A stretch of 64,000 nucleotides of DNA from Acholoe squamosa (GCA_949317995.1 OX439037.1:52176080-52240079); one strand, 5' to 3'. Numbered from the stretch's first letter, positions 23,401-30,121 are shown. The notes: generated by a model not told the origin, from the sequence alone. Program-made: numbers and translations.

Positions 23401-25870
23401 TCTTTACTCAAGAGACACTTTAACAGTACTCCAACTACAGACCCTGAAGCACCCGCCTTCCTAGTGCGCAAAGGGAATTCACTGGTCCCTTTGCAATACC
23501 CAGCCCTACTTAAGTTCCTGAAACGCCTACTAAATTCTATTGGGATGGATACCAACAGAGCAGGAGTACATTCTCTGAGGCGTTCAGGCACTGCCTTTAT
23601 GCACCTATGTGGTATCCCACTAGAGGATATCAGATACACGGGGACTGGACAAGCTTGTCTGCTCTTTTGTATTTAGCCAAACCATTCGGTACCAGGATAA
23701 AAATAGACAATGTGGGCGCCAAGGCACTGAAAGCTACTTTTTAGATATACTAGTGTGTAGAGTAACAGGACTATATCATTGTTCTGGTGGTGCCGGGTCA
23801 TTTGGACTCAGTTTAGGCCAGACCACAGCTACTCGTCCTTCATTACTGTTCCAGAATCAATGGGTGAGACCAATCCACTGATTGGTCTACGTATTGATAC
23901 GGTCAGTACCACTACTCACCCACCTGCTACTCCTACACACACACACACACACACACACTGCTGCTGCTTACCTGGACATACCGGTGGGCAGTGACCCACT
24001 ACTGCAGCTTGCTAGCCTAAGGGCACACTCATGGGACTCTTCCACTGGTTCAATTTTTTTTTTATGTAATTTCTCTGTATTAATATGTTATTACTTGTTA
24101 ATAAATAAGGGCCGGGTCATTTGGACTCAGTTTAGGCCAGACCGCAGCTACTCATCCTTCATTACTGTTCCAGAATCAATAGATGTTCCCAAGGCCTGAG
24201 CATAGTCTGGTAATTGACAATATTGTCAAATACCTACCGAACAACACTAAAACTGCAAAAACTCAAGCCCCATGTGTGGCTTATAATGTGCTTATAAAAT
24301 CTTATCTTAAAGGAAAGTTTCCTAATAATCTTTCCCAAAGTGGGAGTCAAACATGTCTTTATACCTTCGTTTTATGATAGAATATCCTGGTAACTGGGTC
24401 GGTGGATTGTACGGCAAGAGGCTGGGATCTAAGGAACCCGAGAACACCCATCTTTGAACTAGTCGGTCACAGTTATGCCATTCGACGAGTTAAGGTAATG
24501 ATTTACAAAAGGTTTGGTTTTATAAAGGATTTTCATTGAACGTCAAGTATTATTTTGTTCTGTGCACAGAATGTAGTAATGCCAACCTATAAAACCGTGT
24601 GTGCCCGCTGAGTGTGAATTCATGTCAAATCACCATCAACGTTACAACATGCTTCTCTACCTTTTTCAGTTTTCACCATTCCAAGCGGGTGTCATTGGGA
24701 CATGCTCCTATGACTTTACAGTTAGGTAAGACACCTTCAGTTACGTTATTATCTAGAAGTCAGTCAAGTTAAAAACATGACCCTCAGGGTATAGACCATG
24801 AAACAAGCAGGATTCTGGTGAAGTTTACACAAAATTAGATCAAACTCTTTCAATGTAACGCAGAAAATTAGGACTACCGATGCCTGGCAGGTGACTGTAT
24901 TAGCTTCTTTAGCCAGAACCTTTGATGGATTTTATAGCATTTAAAAGTATTCTGGAATACACCCTCAGAGTAAATAGCATATAGCCATACCTTCCGTATT
25001 GTCAGTACGATGAAAAAATGTAGCCCTAGCGAGTTAGTCGGCAGGGCTACATTCATGCATCATGGCGACCAATAGGCATGGTGCAGTATTGCATTAGCAA
25101 CCTTTAAAGGGTTAACAAAGTCTGGAATTCCTCATTCCAAACTAAAGGAGGGAATTTAAGAATGCTGCCAAAGCTAGGATGCGCTCGAGATCGACCGTAT
25201 ACATGGTGGCTTTTTCATGTATCATGGCACTCGTAAATCATTTCATATTTTTCTTTCAGATTGTGGGATTATACACGCCAGCAGTCACCCTTAGAGTCCA
25301 TTGAACACCACTCTGAATTTGTATATGGCATGGACTTCAACATACACAACCCACAACAGGTTAGACTGACAGACACAAATCTAATCAGTTATAAACCCTG
25401 CCTTGGATAGACAACGATTCTGGAAGATAACAGGGGCACTTTGTGTGTGTTCGAAAAAAGCTCGCTTTTTTTCCTTCTCCCCCCACTTTTTTTTTTTTTT
25501 GGGGGGGGGGGGGGCGCTTCCAATTTTAATAATCATCCTGAATGTTAGCTTAAACACTCCTAAAAGAATCTACTTTCCAGTACTCATGCTTCCTACGAAC
25601 CTAATCTAGGCCTCGACATCCAGTACATGTACCAGTAGAAAAAAAGAGCATATTTAATATGTTAGCGCTCTCGTATTGTCTACAATATACTAAGCAGTAC
25701 TCTGTGTATCTTGAATGCCCAACTACCAGGTACTCGTATCTACATACGTATTATACTTTGTTTATTAATCAGTCACATTTGCTCACTGTCAGATTGCAGA
25801 TTGTAGCTGGGACCAGACAGTGCATGTTTACAACCCCAAGTCCCTCTCACCTGCCTTCCGCAACACATAG
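1224..25870 (+). CDS. PEX7: Peroxisomal PTS2 receptor PEX7 (WD40 protein), 5' partial, 9 exons
   Basis: Peroxin-7 is the cytosolic receptor that binds the N-terminal PTS2 signal of matrix enzymes and carries them, with PEX5, to the PEX13/PEX14 docking complex. Exons are 1224-1396, 1598-1633, 1982-2059, 5521-5629, 5916-6025, 24381-24494, 24670-24725, 25260-25359 and 25793-25870. All have AG/GT borders, and reading phase is preserved throughout (854 nt, 283 residues plus a split first codon). Visible family hallmarks include [66 protein letters not shown] and [11 protein letters not shown], with WD-type repeat ends VLVWD, LRIWD, ARGWD and VRLWD. Human PEX7 has 323 residues, so about 40 N-terminal residues are missing to the left. 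No stops or frameshifts were found. The 18.4-kb intron 6026-24380 is packed with retroelements, yet both flanking splice sites are intact. Confidence 0.95.
1598..1633 (+). CDS. PEX7: PEX7 exon b (36-nt microexon)
   Basis: This is a phase-0 microexon of 12 codons, [12 protein letters not shown], equivalent to the human PLQVYKEHAQE segment linking the first and second WD blades. Acceptor ATTAAAG, donor GTAAGA. It is too short for ORF callers, but the reading frame before and after requires it. Confidence 0.88.
1982..2059 (+). CDS. PEX7: PEX7 exon c
   Basis: 26 codons from [13 protein letters not shown] to [10 protein letters not shown], phase 0 at both ends. Acceptor GCTTTCAG, donor GTTAGT. 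It forms WD blade 2 together with the WD that opens the next exon. Confidence 0.92.
3460..4035. repeat. 13-bp minisatellite, unit GATGACATGAGGT
   Basis: About 45 imperfect tandem copies of GATGACATGAGGT, with variants GATGACATGGAT and GATGACTAGAGGT. Thirteen is not a multiple of three and the unit lacks minus-strand stops, so several minus-strand frames stay open and give spurious His/Ser/Ile-rich ORFs with a 13-residue period. It sits in a PEX7 intron. Confidence 0.9.
4355..4570. repeat. 81-bp tandem repeat (about 2.7 copies)
   Basis: The core CTTAAAATCGACATGTGACA begins near 4375, 4456 and 4537, an exact 81-bp period. The block is followed by GGGGACCCCCCAT. The same motif is found inverted at 38.41-38.55 kb, so this is a dispersed family rather than purely local slippage. 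Confidence 0.8.
5521..5629 (+). CDS. PEX7: PEX7 exon d
   Basis: Begins [16 protein letters not shown] and ends CFATTS plus one base of a split glycine codon. Donor GTAATA at 5630. The upstream intron (2060-5520) holds the GATGACATGAGGT minisatellite and an 81-bp tandem repeat. Confidence 0.92.
5683..5765. repeat. Decayed TACCGTAATC-type inverted-repeat element
   Basis: ACAGTAATCTCCCACGTATA followed by AGGCGCGTC resembles one end of the intact 233-bp element at 26776-27008. The other end is not clear. Short relatives with TATAAGACGCACC-like motifs occur near 4950, 27.9, 28.0, 29.1, 34.4 and 40.35 kb. Confidence 0.45.
5916..6025 (+). CDS. PEX7: PEX7 exon e
   Basis: Completes the split glycine, then [13 protein letters not shown] through [11 protein letters not shown]. 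Donor GTAAAG at 6026 opens the 18.4-kb intron. The antisense LTR element begins only 123 bp downstream of this donor. Confidence 0.93.
6145..6148. repeat. Target-site duplication GTAG (left)
   Basis: GTAG directly abuts the TGTCACCG end of the left LTR and is repeated at 19188-19191 right after the ...ATTGACA end of the right LTR. Confidence 0.8.
6149..6807 (-). repeat. 3' LTR of the 13-kb element (full length, 659 bp)
   Basis: On the minus strand it runs from TGTCAATGGAC to GGTTCGGTGACA, giving the usual TG...CA ends with a 5-bp inverted TGTCA/TGACA. It matches the right LTR over about 580 bp with few differences, including a small indel near 6353. Apparent ORFs of 115-174 codons inside both LTRs are by-products of the duplication. 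Confidence 0.87.
6808..7855. other. Non-coding part of the 13-kb element next to the 3' LTR
   Basis: No convincing ORF. Directly inside the LTR, the minus strand reads CGTGGGGATT before TGTCAATGG, a plausible short polypurine tract. G runs occur near 7360 and 7775. Confidence 0.4.
7856..9483 (-). pseudogene. Unidentified region between env and 3' LTR
   Basis: Same-strand ORFs at 9483-9034, 8301-8062 and 8107-7856. Two of them appear to be one protein joined by a frameshift near 8090: cysteine-containing [19 protein letters not shown], then an arginine/serine/aspartate-rich stretch ([17 protein letters not shown]). The 9483 frame has [17 protein letters not shown]. No family recognised. If real, the element carries one or two accessory genes downstream of env. 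Confidence 0.35.
9814..13110 (-). pseudogene. Env-like fusion glycoprotein remains (baculovirus-F/errantivirus type, tentative)
   Basis: Consecutive minus-strand ORFs (13110-12811, 12973-12521, 12519-12304, 11390-10992, 11008-10163, 10062-9814) read as one membrane glycoprotein cut by frameshifts and a gap at about 11400-12300. Visible in order: a hydrophobic start (LAAVIFIAQ), an N-terminal motif GVLFTELPQ, a coiled-coil-like stretch with [17 protein letters not shown], a cysteine-rich ectodomain with several N-x-S/T sites, AFPVPF, and a membrane segment ([15 protein letters not shown]) with a short basic tail. These match the layout of F-type Env in errantivirus-like elements. No intact product is possible. 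An alternative is an unrelated lineage-specific Env. Confidence 0.6.
13346..13660 (-). pseudogene. Unidentified ORF upstream of env in the 13-kb element
   Basis: An open stretch of about 104 codons on the same strand as the element's genes, with a hydrophobic section ([15 protein letters not shown]). No family recognised. It could be an env leader region or a chance ORF. Confidence 0.3.
14331..14514 (+). mobile_element. SINE-like element with 12-bp target duplication, copy 1
   Basis: Flanked by AACAGGATTGGG at 14319-14330 and 14515-14526. It starts (GTGA)n TAATAGATGTTTTACGCC and ends TTTTAAGTGGGCTAGGGAAG plus CCCG. It shares about 110 bp of 'body' with the copies at 20428-20604 (opposite strand) and 28877-29050. 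Read on the minus strand it would start GGGCTTCCCTAGCCC and end in a simple-repeat tail, which may be the true orientation. No tRNA B box was recognised. Confidence 0.8.
14795..14835. repeat. Perfect 19-bp hairpin with 3-nt loop
   Basis: Arms 14795-14813 and 14817-14835 are exact reverse complements (GTTCATGGATCCCACCCCC, loop AAA). It lies inside the LTR element between pol and env. Its role is unknown; it may be a mini palindromic insertion. Confidence 0.75.
15473..15955 (-). pseudogene. Integrase C-terminal GPY/F-type domain
   Basis: [20 protein letters not shown] followed by [14 protein letters not shown] and KSVHVSRLR is the characteristic C-terminal GPY/F module of Gypsy integrases. The frame stops at 15473, but the next frame continues (about 15370-15472) with [11 protein letters not shown], a second AT-hook-like tail, so a frameshift near 15475 probably cut it off. 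Confidence 0.78.
15962..16643 (-). pseudogene. Integrase zinc-binding and catalytic core
   Basis: [20 protein letters not shown] with CGTCHTC gives the HHCC zinc finger. The core follows with TMDTIGPF and, in a second overlapping frame (16276-15962), [18 protein letters not shown] and [18 protein letters not shown] frameshift near 16240 separates the two, and the usual downstream DDE glutamate region is degraded (GLCECQHQI). Confidence 0.8.
16652..17660 (-). pseudogene. RNase H end and pol connection region with AT-hook
   Basis: [28 protein letters not shown] and [11 protein letters not shown] are the end of Gypsy RNase H; the middle of RNase H (17540-17660) is shortened and out of frame. 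A linker with [15 protein letters not shown], an AT-hook-like GRP motif, leads towards the integrase zinc domain ([21 protein letters not shown]). The frame ends at 16652. Confidence 0.75.
17659..18105 (-). pseudogene. Reverse transcriptase C-terminal (thumb) and RNase H start
   Basis: Motifs [32 protein letters not shown] and [15 protein letters not shown] are the post-palm and thumb region of Ty3/Gypsy [17 protein letters not shown] leads into RNase H (IIFTD). The YxDD palm and everything before it are missing, and the preceding residues do not match the family, so catalysis is impossible. Only about 12 bp separates this from the gag stop, showing a large internal deletion of protease plus RT fingers and palm. 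Confidence 0.8.
18118..18612 (-). pseudogene. gag fragment of the 13-kb element
   Basis: The frame contains [20 protein letters not shown], typical of the C-terminal part of retrotransposon Gag capsid, then an arginine/serine/asparagine-rich nucleic-acid-binding tail ([26 protein letters not shown]) without a CCHC knuckle. It ends at a stop at 18118. The N-terminal half is absent because the LTR is fused directly to this point. Confidence 0.75.
18613..19187 (-). repeat. 5' LTR of the 13-kb element, truncated at its inner end
   Basis: Homology to the left LTR starts at about 18613 (CAGCTGACATAAGTG) and ends at 19187. The last roughly 75 bp of the LTR, the primer-binding site and the start of gag are missing; the LTR runs directly into mid-gag sequence. 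This is best explained by a deletion after or during reverse transcription. Confidence 0.82.
19188..19191. repeat. Target-site duplication GTAG (right)
   Basis: Partner of the GTAG at 6145-6148; together they fix the outer borders of the 13-kb LTR element. Confidence 0.8.
19299..20247. mobile_element. 0.95-kb non-autonomous DNA transposon with TTAA duplication
   Basis: Terminal inverted repeats GGTGGGTCGCTACCATT (17 bp exact, extending imperfectly) are flanked by TTAA at 19295-19298 and 20248-20251. The interior is AT-rich with no coding capacity. TTAA duplications are typical of piggyBac and Kolobok superfamilies; which one cannot be decided here. A perfect hairpin (19349-19426) lies near its left end. 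Confidence 0.75.
19349..19426. repeat. 78-bp perfect palindromic mini-element (33-bp arms), copy 1
   Basis: Arms 19349-19381 and 19394-19426 are exact reverse complements, starting ATATGTGGATCAACATGG and ending GGTACGCCCG, with a 12-nt GC-rich loop. A second diverged copy lies at about 43943-44020, so this is a dispersed foldback element, not a local accident. Confidence 0.82.
20327..20406. repeat. (AC)40 microsatellite
   Basis: 80 bp of perfect AC dinucleotides inside the A1 repeat. ORFs reading Thr-His repeats here are artefacts. Confidence 0.95.
20428..20604 (-). mobile_element. SINE-like element with 12-bp target duplication, copy 2
   Basis: TTACCTGGACAT at 20416-20427 is repeated at 20605-20616, and the uninterrupted A2 repeat shows the empty site. 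Same body as copies 1 and 3, but the other end is TGATTGATTGATTTGTGTTT plus TACAGCACTTTAGCGG, a different 'head'. On the + strand it starts GGGCTTCCCTAGCCC and ends (ATCA)n. Confidence 0.87.
20864..21088 (+). pseudogene. DIRS ORF1 (gag-like) coiled-coil protein, frameshifted
   Basis: ATG at 20864 opens [20 protein letters not shown], followed by a heptad-rich [21 protein letters not shown] frame change at the A run near 20970 leads into [20 protein letters not shown] and [13 protein letters not shown]. The frame is then cut by a SINE-head fragment at 21089. DIRS-type ORF1 proteins are thought to act as Gag, but similarity here is only structural. Confidence 0.55.
21089..21165 (+). mobile_element. 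SINE head fragment
   Basis: ATTGATTGATTGATTTGTGT followed by TTTACAGCACTTTAGCGGCA matches the head of SINE copy 2 and ends at GTTGATAA. It interrupts the DIRS ORF1. Confidence 0.7.
21226..22766 (+). pseudogene. DIRS reverse transcriptase and RNase H
   Basis: A first frame (21226-21558) ends at a stop and the next frame continues with [14 protein letters not shown], i.e. a frameshift near 21556. RT motifs follow: [40 protein letters not shown] and the catalytic FNYLDDLL (around 22056), then LGIEI and a thumb. RNase H starts with [11 protein letters not shown] but jumps within about 35 residues to [17 protein letters not shown], which lies in another frame. Relatives have roughly 90 residues between these points, so an internal RNase H deletion of about 50 codons is likely. 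Confidence 0.82.
22786..23744 (+). pseudogene. DIRS tyrosine recombinase (YR), one frameshift near its end
   Basis: SAM-like N-terminal part ([18 protein letters not shown]) and catalytic domain with the first arginine in [12 protein letters not shown] and the HxxR box in [12 protein letters not shown]. At about 23640 a single-base shift turns the conserved [16 protein letters not shown] into an unrelated tail; in the shifted frame the protein would end at the TAG at 23742. The enzyme class resolves Holliday junctions and integrates the circular cDNA. ATG 22786 is a plausible start but not proven. Confidence 0.82.
23792..23861 (+). repeat. DIRS repeat B1
   Basis: 70 bp, GCCGGGTCATTTGGACTCAG to CCAGAATCAAT, repeated at 24111-24180 with two or three differences. 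Confidence 0.88.
23859..24066 (+). repeat. DIRS repeat A2
   Basis: Matches A1 but has only (AC)12 (23935-23958) and lacks the SINE, so it shows the pre-insertion state of A1. It starts directly at the end of B1, sharing AAT. Confidence 0.87.
24111..24180 (+). repeat. DIRS repeat B2 and right end of the element
   Basis: Second copy of B1. It ends ...CAGAATCAAT, after which AGATGTTCCC is unique intron sequence. Confidence 0.88.
24381..24494 (+). CDS. PEX7: PEX7 exon f
   Basis: 38 codons, [10 protein letters not shown] through [10 protein letters not shown], phase 0. Acceptor TTTATGATAG, donor GTAATG. It lies 200 bp downstream of the right end of the DIRS-type element. Confidence 0.93.
24670..24725 (+). 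CDS. PEX7: PEX7 exon g
   Basis: Acceptor CTTTTTCAG. Codes [18 protein letters not shown] plus two bases of a split arginine codon. Donor GTAAGA at 24726. Confidence 0.93.
25260..25359 (+). CDS. PEX7: PEX7 exon h
   Basis: Completes the arginine, then [20 protein letters not shown] to NIHNPQQ. Acceptor TTCTTTCAG, donor GTTAGA. Aligns with human [20 protein letters not shown]. Confidence 0.93.
25793..25870 (+). CDS. PEX7: PEX7 last coding exon
   Basis: Acceptor CACTGTCAG. 25 codons [25 protein letters not shown] then TAG, closing the last WD blade; human ends [20 protein letters not shown]. No consensus polyadenylation signal is obvious close by, so the 3' UTR end is not placed. Confidence 0.93.
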   Translation: MADCSWDQTVHVYNPKSLSPAFRNT

Positions 25871-26775
25871 CTCTGCATTTACAACCACCGCTGTCAAAAG
25901 CCGTATAAAAAATTCATTTACTCGTCCAGAACAAGTATGGATTTTAGGTAGTATTCATTTCATCCTTCAAATTATGTTGTGAAAGGAATTCAGAGGCGTA
26001 TGAAGCAAATCTTCATTGGGGGGCCCAGCGGGGGCCCCACCATGGCCACCTTGAATTGTCGGCTCAAGCGCAATAGTGCCTATACATACATATGTGAAAT
26101 TTGTATAGAAAACTAATTTTATATAAATTTAGATCTCATTTGAGGCCCAGGGCCCCATTTTCCCTATCCCGTTACTGTGTCCCTGGCCCCCCTTTCCCTA
26201 CGCCCCTGGAATTTCTGTGCGCAAAAGAAATCCCTCTGCACTCTCATATTTTGTGCTTGGTGCTAGCTTCTTTACGTTTAGAATCAGTGCACTTTCTGGG
26301 ATTCTGTAACAAAGAACTTTCCTCCAAGTGTCAGGATATCATCTTTTTATACCTTGTCGCATATTGTTTATGCATGCACACAGATACCAAAAACAGTATT
26401 TTGTCAAGATGTAAAGCTTACATTGTGATACGTGAAATGGCATTATTTCAGAAAGGATTCTTGTACCCTTGTTTGTACATTTGTATATATTCATGTTCAC
26501 TAGTCTATAAAGGCATGATCCAACCCGTAAAATCCGACCTTTAAGCCCCGTCTTCTGTGTGGAACGGTGGCTTTGAGTAGTTTAAAGGTTGTTCGTTTAT
26601 TTTAAGTGAGGATGTTCTCGTATATGTACTCTTAAAACTGTACTGTGCTCAGATTTAAGCATCATAACAAAGCCTGCATTAAGTATCCATAAAGATACAT
26701 GTCTTTAGGAAATGGATCATATATATGGTGCTATCATAATTATTCACGTTTACAATATTACGTTGGGTTGAGGTA
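25871..26775. other. PEX7 3' flank
   Basis: No gene recognised. An open + strand frame at 26101-26544 has no features of a known protein. Confidence 0.5.
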
Positions 26776-27008
26776 CCGTAATCTCCCGCGTAGAAGACGC
26801 GTCGCGCGTATAGGACGCACCCCCTTCTTGGGAGGAGCATTTTCGCGTATAAGATGCACCTCTTAGGGCTCAATTTTGTAAATTTAGTACATTTCTATAG
26901 TAAAATTACCCCTCGTATAAGACGCACCCCCTTCTTGAGAGTATGCTATAAGACGCACCAGCATTTTGTTTGGCCTAGAGGACGCGTCTTATAAGCGGGA
27001 GATTACGG
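26776..27008. mobile_element. 233-bp inverted-repeat element with TA duplication (pogo/Tc1-like MITE)
   Basis: Ends CCGTAATCTCCCGCGTAGAA and its near reverse complement (CGGGAGATTACGG) with about 28 bp of terminal inverted repeat, flanked by TA at 26774-26775 and 27009-27010. Internal motifs TATAAGACGCACCCCC recur on both strands. TA target duplication fits the Tc1/mariner-pogo group; no transposase is encoded. Confidence 0.78.
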
Positions 27009-27010
27009 TA

Positions 27011-28860
27011 GTTGTCAAAATGGGTTTGTGAAGTATTCAATTTTACTCTATGTCCTTTGGCTTTTTTTTTTTGTATTTCATGGAACATATGCTGATCTCT
27101 CACAAAAAAAGTACTTTGTAACGGTAGTTGCTTTATACTTAATATCATACTTTTGCATTAGGTATGATGAAGGTACCCTTATACAAAGGGATGGACCCTA
27201 CGATGTAGATTACTAATCGTCATATTTTCTTTTCGAATTTACTGTTACATTTTATTGACTCTATTACAGGTAATGGGATTGTTTGAATTAGTTTGCCTGA
27301 GACACGATTAATGTGATTTAATGTCTGATTGAAACGAATCTATAGTCTGCATAATTATATGTACATGTATTCCTGTGTATATGCTGTATAAAGCACCTAA
27401 CGTGGTTAGGCCGCCAGGCGTTATCAGGTACATGTATCAGCATGGTACTTGTACGGGTCAGAGTACACCACATTGTACCCTCTAACTCACATGTGACATA
27501 GGTGTGTCATACCTATAGGCATGTACTGGTACATATTTGTTAGATTCCTGCAGATTCTTCGGCTTCATCGACCTATTCTCATGTGATATCTATAAATCAT
27601 GAAAAGAAATAAAATTATTGTCAATATATTTTGTTTTCAATATAACGTCATCAGCGTTCAGTTCACTCATGTTATTTTCCGTTTTTATTTTTACCCTTAG
27701 ACAATCTATAGTAGACATTTCAGGTACACCGGGCCAGACCTCATGTACCTCGCACGCGAATCTGAGGTTTACTGCACCTTATAGAACCTTTCAAAAGAGG
27801 AGTGATCGTTATAGGCGGGGTAAAATTGCATCAGATTAGTACCTAAATGTTCAAAATCAACTATTTGCAACTCATTTGTCTGGCAGCAGCTCAGGGTGCG
27901 TCTTATACACGAGATGGGCCTTAAAGAGGCTTTGAAATCATCTTGATATTTAAAATCTCCCCTACCATTATGCCCACGTATGAGGCGCGTCCTATACGCG
28001 AGGATAGGCCTCTAGCGTGCCTCATAGGATCAGGGCCGTGAAATCTCGTTTATGATGCTCAGAAGGACCATTTTTAAGATCTATTTAAATCCCCCGAGAA
28101 AAGAATTTACCATTTGTAGGGGGGGGGGCTGACTTAGAATTTCTGCCAATACCATTCCAGGTGGAAAAATGTTAGGCTTGCATCCCAATGGTAATCCTGT
28201 ACATCAGAGGATGACAGATTCTGCCCAAATAACAATCATTCAGATCACTTATATCCTTCTAAAATCTTAACTAGCGAGCCGGTGTAATGTGCTTCAGATG
28301 AAAGGCGTTTTGAGATTTCACACTCCCTAAGGATGAGGAAGCTACCGGTAGGACTAGAATCTTCAGAATACCTCCCATAAATTCAAGTGTTTCTAGGCCT
28401 TTGGAGCTACACATAAGGTCTTGACTTTCAAAAATGCATTGATTAGGACAAAAGGACATAATGTCCAGCTGGCTGGTTGAGGCGAGAGGCTAACTGTCCA
28501 GATATCCTTTTTTTTTTTTTTATCTCTAATGGTAGCTTAATGACATTTATGTTTGGGCACCTAAGCCATAGTAATTTCGTTACGTTACTACATGGGTAGT
28601 AAACATGCACTAGATATTGCAATCATATGATATAAAGATCTATAAATGAGAACAACCTTGGTTAACAAACATATTCCGCAATGGTTTATTACATTTAATT
28701 AAGCAGGTTTAACAATTATGGTGTCGGTGACATACTAAGGAATGTAAAAAGTATTACATGAATACTTGTCCCGAATAATTATGTTAGTTATAACTCATCT
28801 TTCACGCTTCTGTACACCTCACGTCTAAGGCACATTTCATAAGCAAACCCTACTGCACCT
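27011..28860. other. Non-coding stretch
   Basis: No supported gene. It contains weak relatives of the TATAAGACGCACC motif near 27.9-28.0 kb. Confidence 0.5.
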
Positions 28861-28876
28861 TATAGAATGTTTCTGA

Positions 28877-29050
28877 GTGAGTAATAGTTGTTTAACGCCA
28901 TTTCGACAGCGAAGGTCATATTCATGGCGAGAACTACATTACAATTTCACAGGGGAATGTGTCAGTGCCCACGCATATGTGCACTACGCACATCCCGAGG
29001 GGATAGGAAAGAGGAGAAATAGACCCTTTTAAGTGGGCAAGGGAAGCCCG
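28877..29050 (+). mobile_element. SINE-like element with 15-bp target duplication, copy 3
   Basis: ATAGAATGTTTCTGA occurs at 28862-28876 and 29051-29065. The element starts GTGAGTAATAGTTGTTTAAC and ends GGGCAAGGGAAGCCCG, the same family as copy 1. It is inserted into a decayed element related to the 26776 MITE (GTGCGCCTTATA, ending CTACGGTAATA). Confidence 0.85.
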
Positions 29051-29507
29051 ATAGAATGTTTCTGAACCCAGGGTGCGCCTTATAGGCTGGGTAGAACTAC
29101 ATTAGATTCATGGTATGGAACTGCCCAAAATTGAACCCCAGATGTTCCTTTAATATGGGTTTGGCATTAACTAGGGGTGTGCCTTATACATGAGGTACTA
29201 CGGTAATACTGTCAACAAATTATATGACTAGGTATACACAATGCCAAGACTACTACCCTGATATAGTTATTCGGCCTAAAAAAAGTGTTGGTGTTCAGGT
29301 AACACTATCTACCCTTATTTTTTGACCCTATCCTAACTTTTTTATGGGCCTTTTGGGGAAAAATCCGATTTTTTTGGCACTTATCAAGACATGGAAGTTT
29401 TTTTTTATGATCCTGTACATCAAATTTGCGTTGTGTAGGTTTAAACATTTACAGCCGGTCTTGAAATTTTCCTACCTACAGGGTGTCTGGCGATCCTACT
29501 TTTCCTA

Positions 29508-30121
29508 CAATTCGACGTAATTAGCGCACATACTCTAATAAGCGCACACACCCCTATTTAGTACTTTTGCACAAGCTCTCATAACAAAATCTTGCTAAAT
29601 GGGAGGGTATATGGTACATATTACATTGTAAATGTAAAGGTGCAGCATTCTGCCTACCTGTCCAGGATTCACACCTACCGTAAATCCCCGGTCATAAGCC
29701 GGGGGGTGAGTTCAGGGAAATCCTATAAGCCGGTTTTGGTGTCAAATTTTTCCCATTTTCTCTTTATTCTATAGTAAAAAAAAAACCGGTCAAACGCTGG
29801 GGGGGGACTTTGGGAAAAATTTAGAAGCCGGTTTGGGCCCAAAATAGAAAAAAAAATCCGGCTTATGACCGGGGATTTACGGTACATAGCTCATAACACC
29901 TTGAGGTGTGAAATGCTGCATGCTGCACTGCACCACCCTCCCCCACCCCACCCTTTGAAGGTGTGAAAACGTGCAGCATCAGTTACCATAGAGATGGTGG
30001 CACCTTGAATGCCTCCATTTAGTCAATAGCCAACAATGTGCGCTTATTGGAATTAAATTTTGTTTTATAATGTACAGCTAGAAATAATTTTTTAAGCACA
30101 GTGAGCTAATTACGTCGAATA
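29508..30121. mobile_element. 0.6-kb inverted-repeat element containing a nested MITE
   Basis: Left end ATTCGACGTAATTAGCGCAC and right end GAGCTAATTACGTCGAAT are inverted repeats; internal AATAAGCGCACA / TGTGCGCTTATT extend the symmetry. The nested TA-flanked element at 29678-29882 inserted later. No coding capacity. Confidence 0.65.
29678..29882. mobile_element. 205-bp TA-flanked MITE, second member of the TACCGTAA group
   Basis: Terminal inverted repeats CCGTAAATCCCCGGTCATAA / TTATGACCGGGGATTTACGG with TA at 29676-29677 and 29883-29884. The ends resemble the 26776 element (CCGTAATCTCCCGC), so the two are probably moved by related transposases. Confidence 0.78.

Larger units (their letters stand above)
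20251..24180 (+). mobile_element. DIRS-type (PAT/Ngaro-like) tyrosine-recombinase retroelement with split direct repeats
   Basis: Layout A1 (about 20251-20709), ORF1, RT/RNase H, tyrosine recombinase, B1 (23792-23861), A2 (about 23859-24066), B2 (24111-24180). A1 and A2 match, and B1 and B2 are 70-bp near-identical repeats starting GCCGGGTCATTTGGACTCAG. This is the signature of split direct repeats. There is no target duplication: AAT at 20251-20253, the B1/A2 junction (23859-23861) and 24178-24180 would be the shared recombination core. Each coding region has at least one frameshift, so the copy is inactive as it stands. Confidence 0.88.

Noticed and set aside
22186..23639. Minus-strand ORFs of 124 and 208 codons
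   Set aside because: Antisense of the DIRS RT and recombinase, which carry recognisable catalytic motifs on the + strand.
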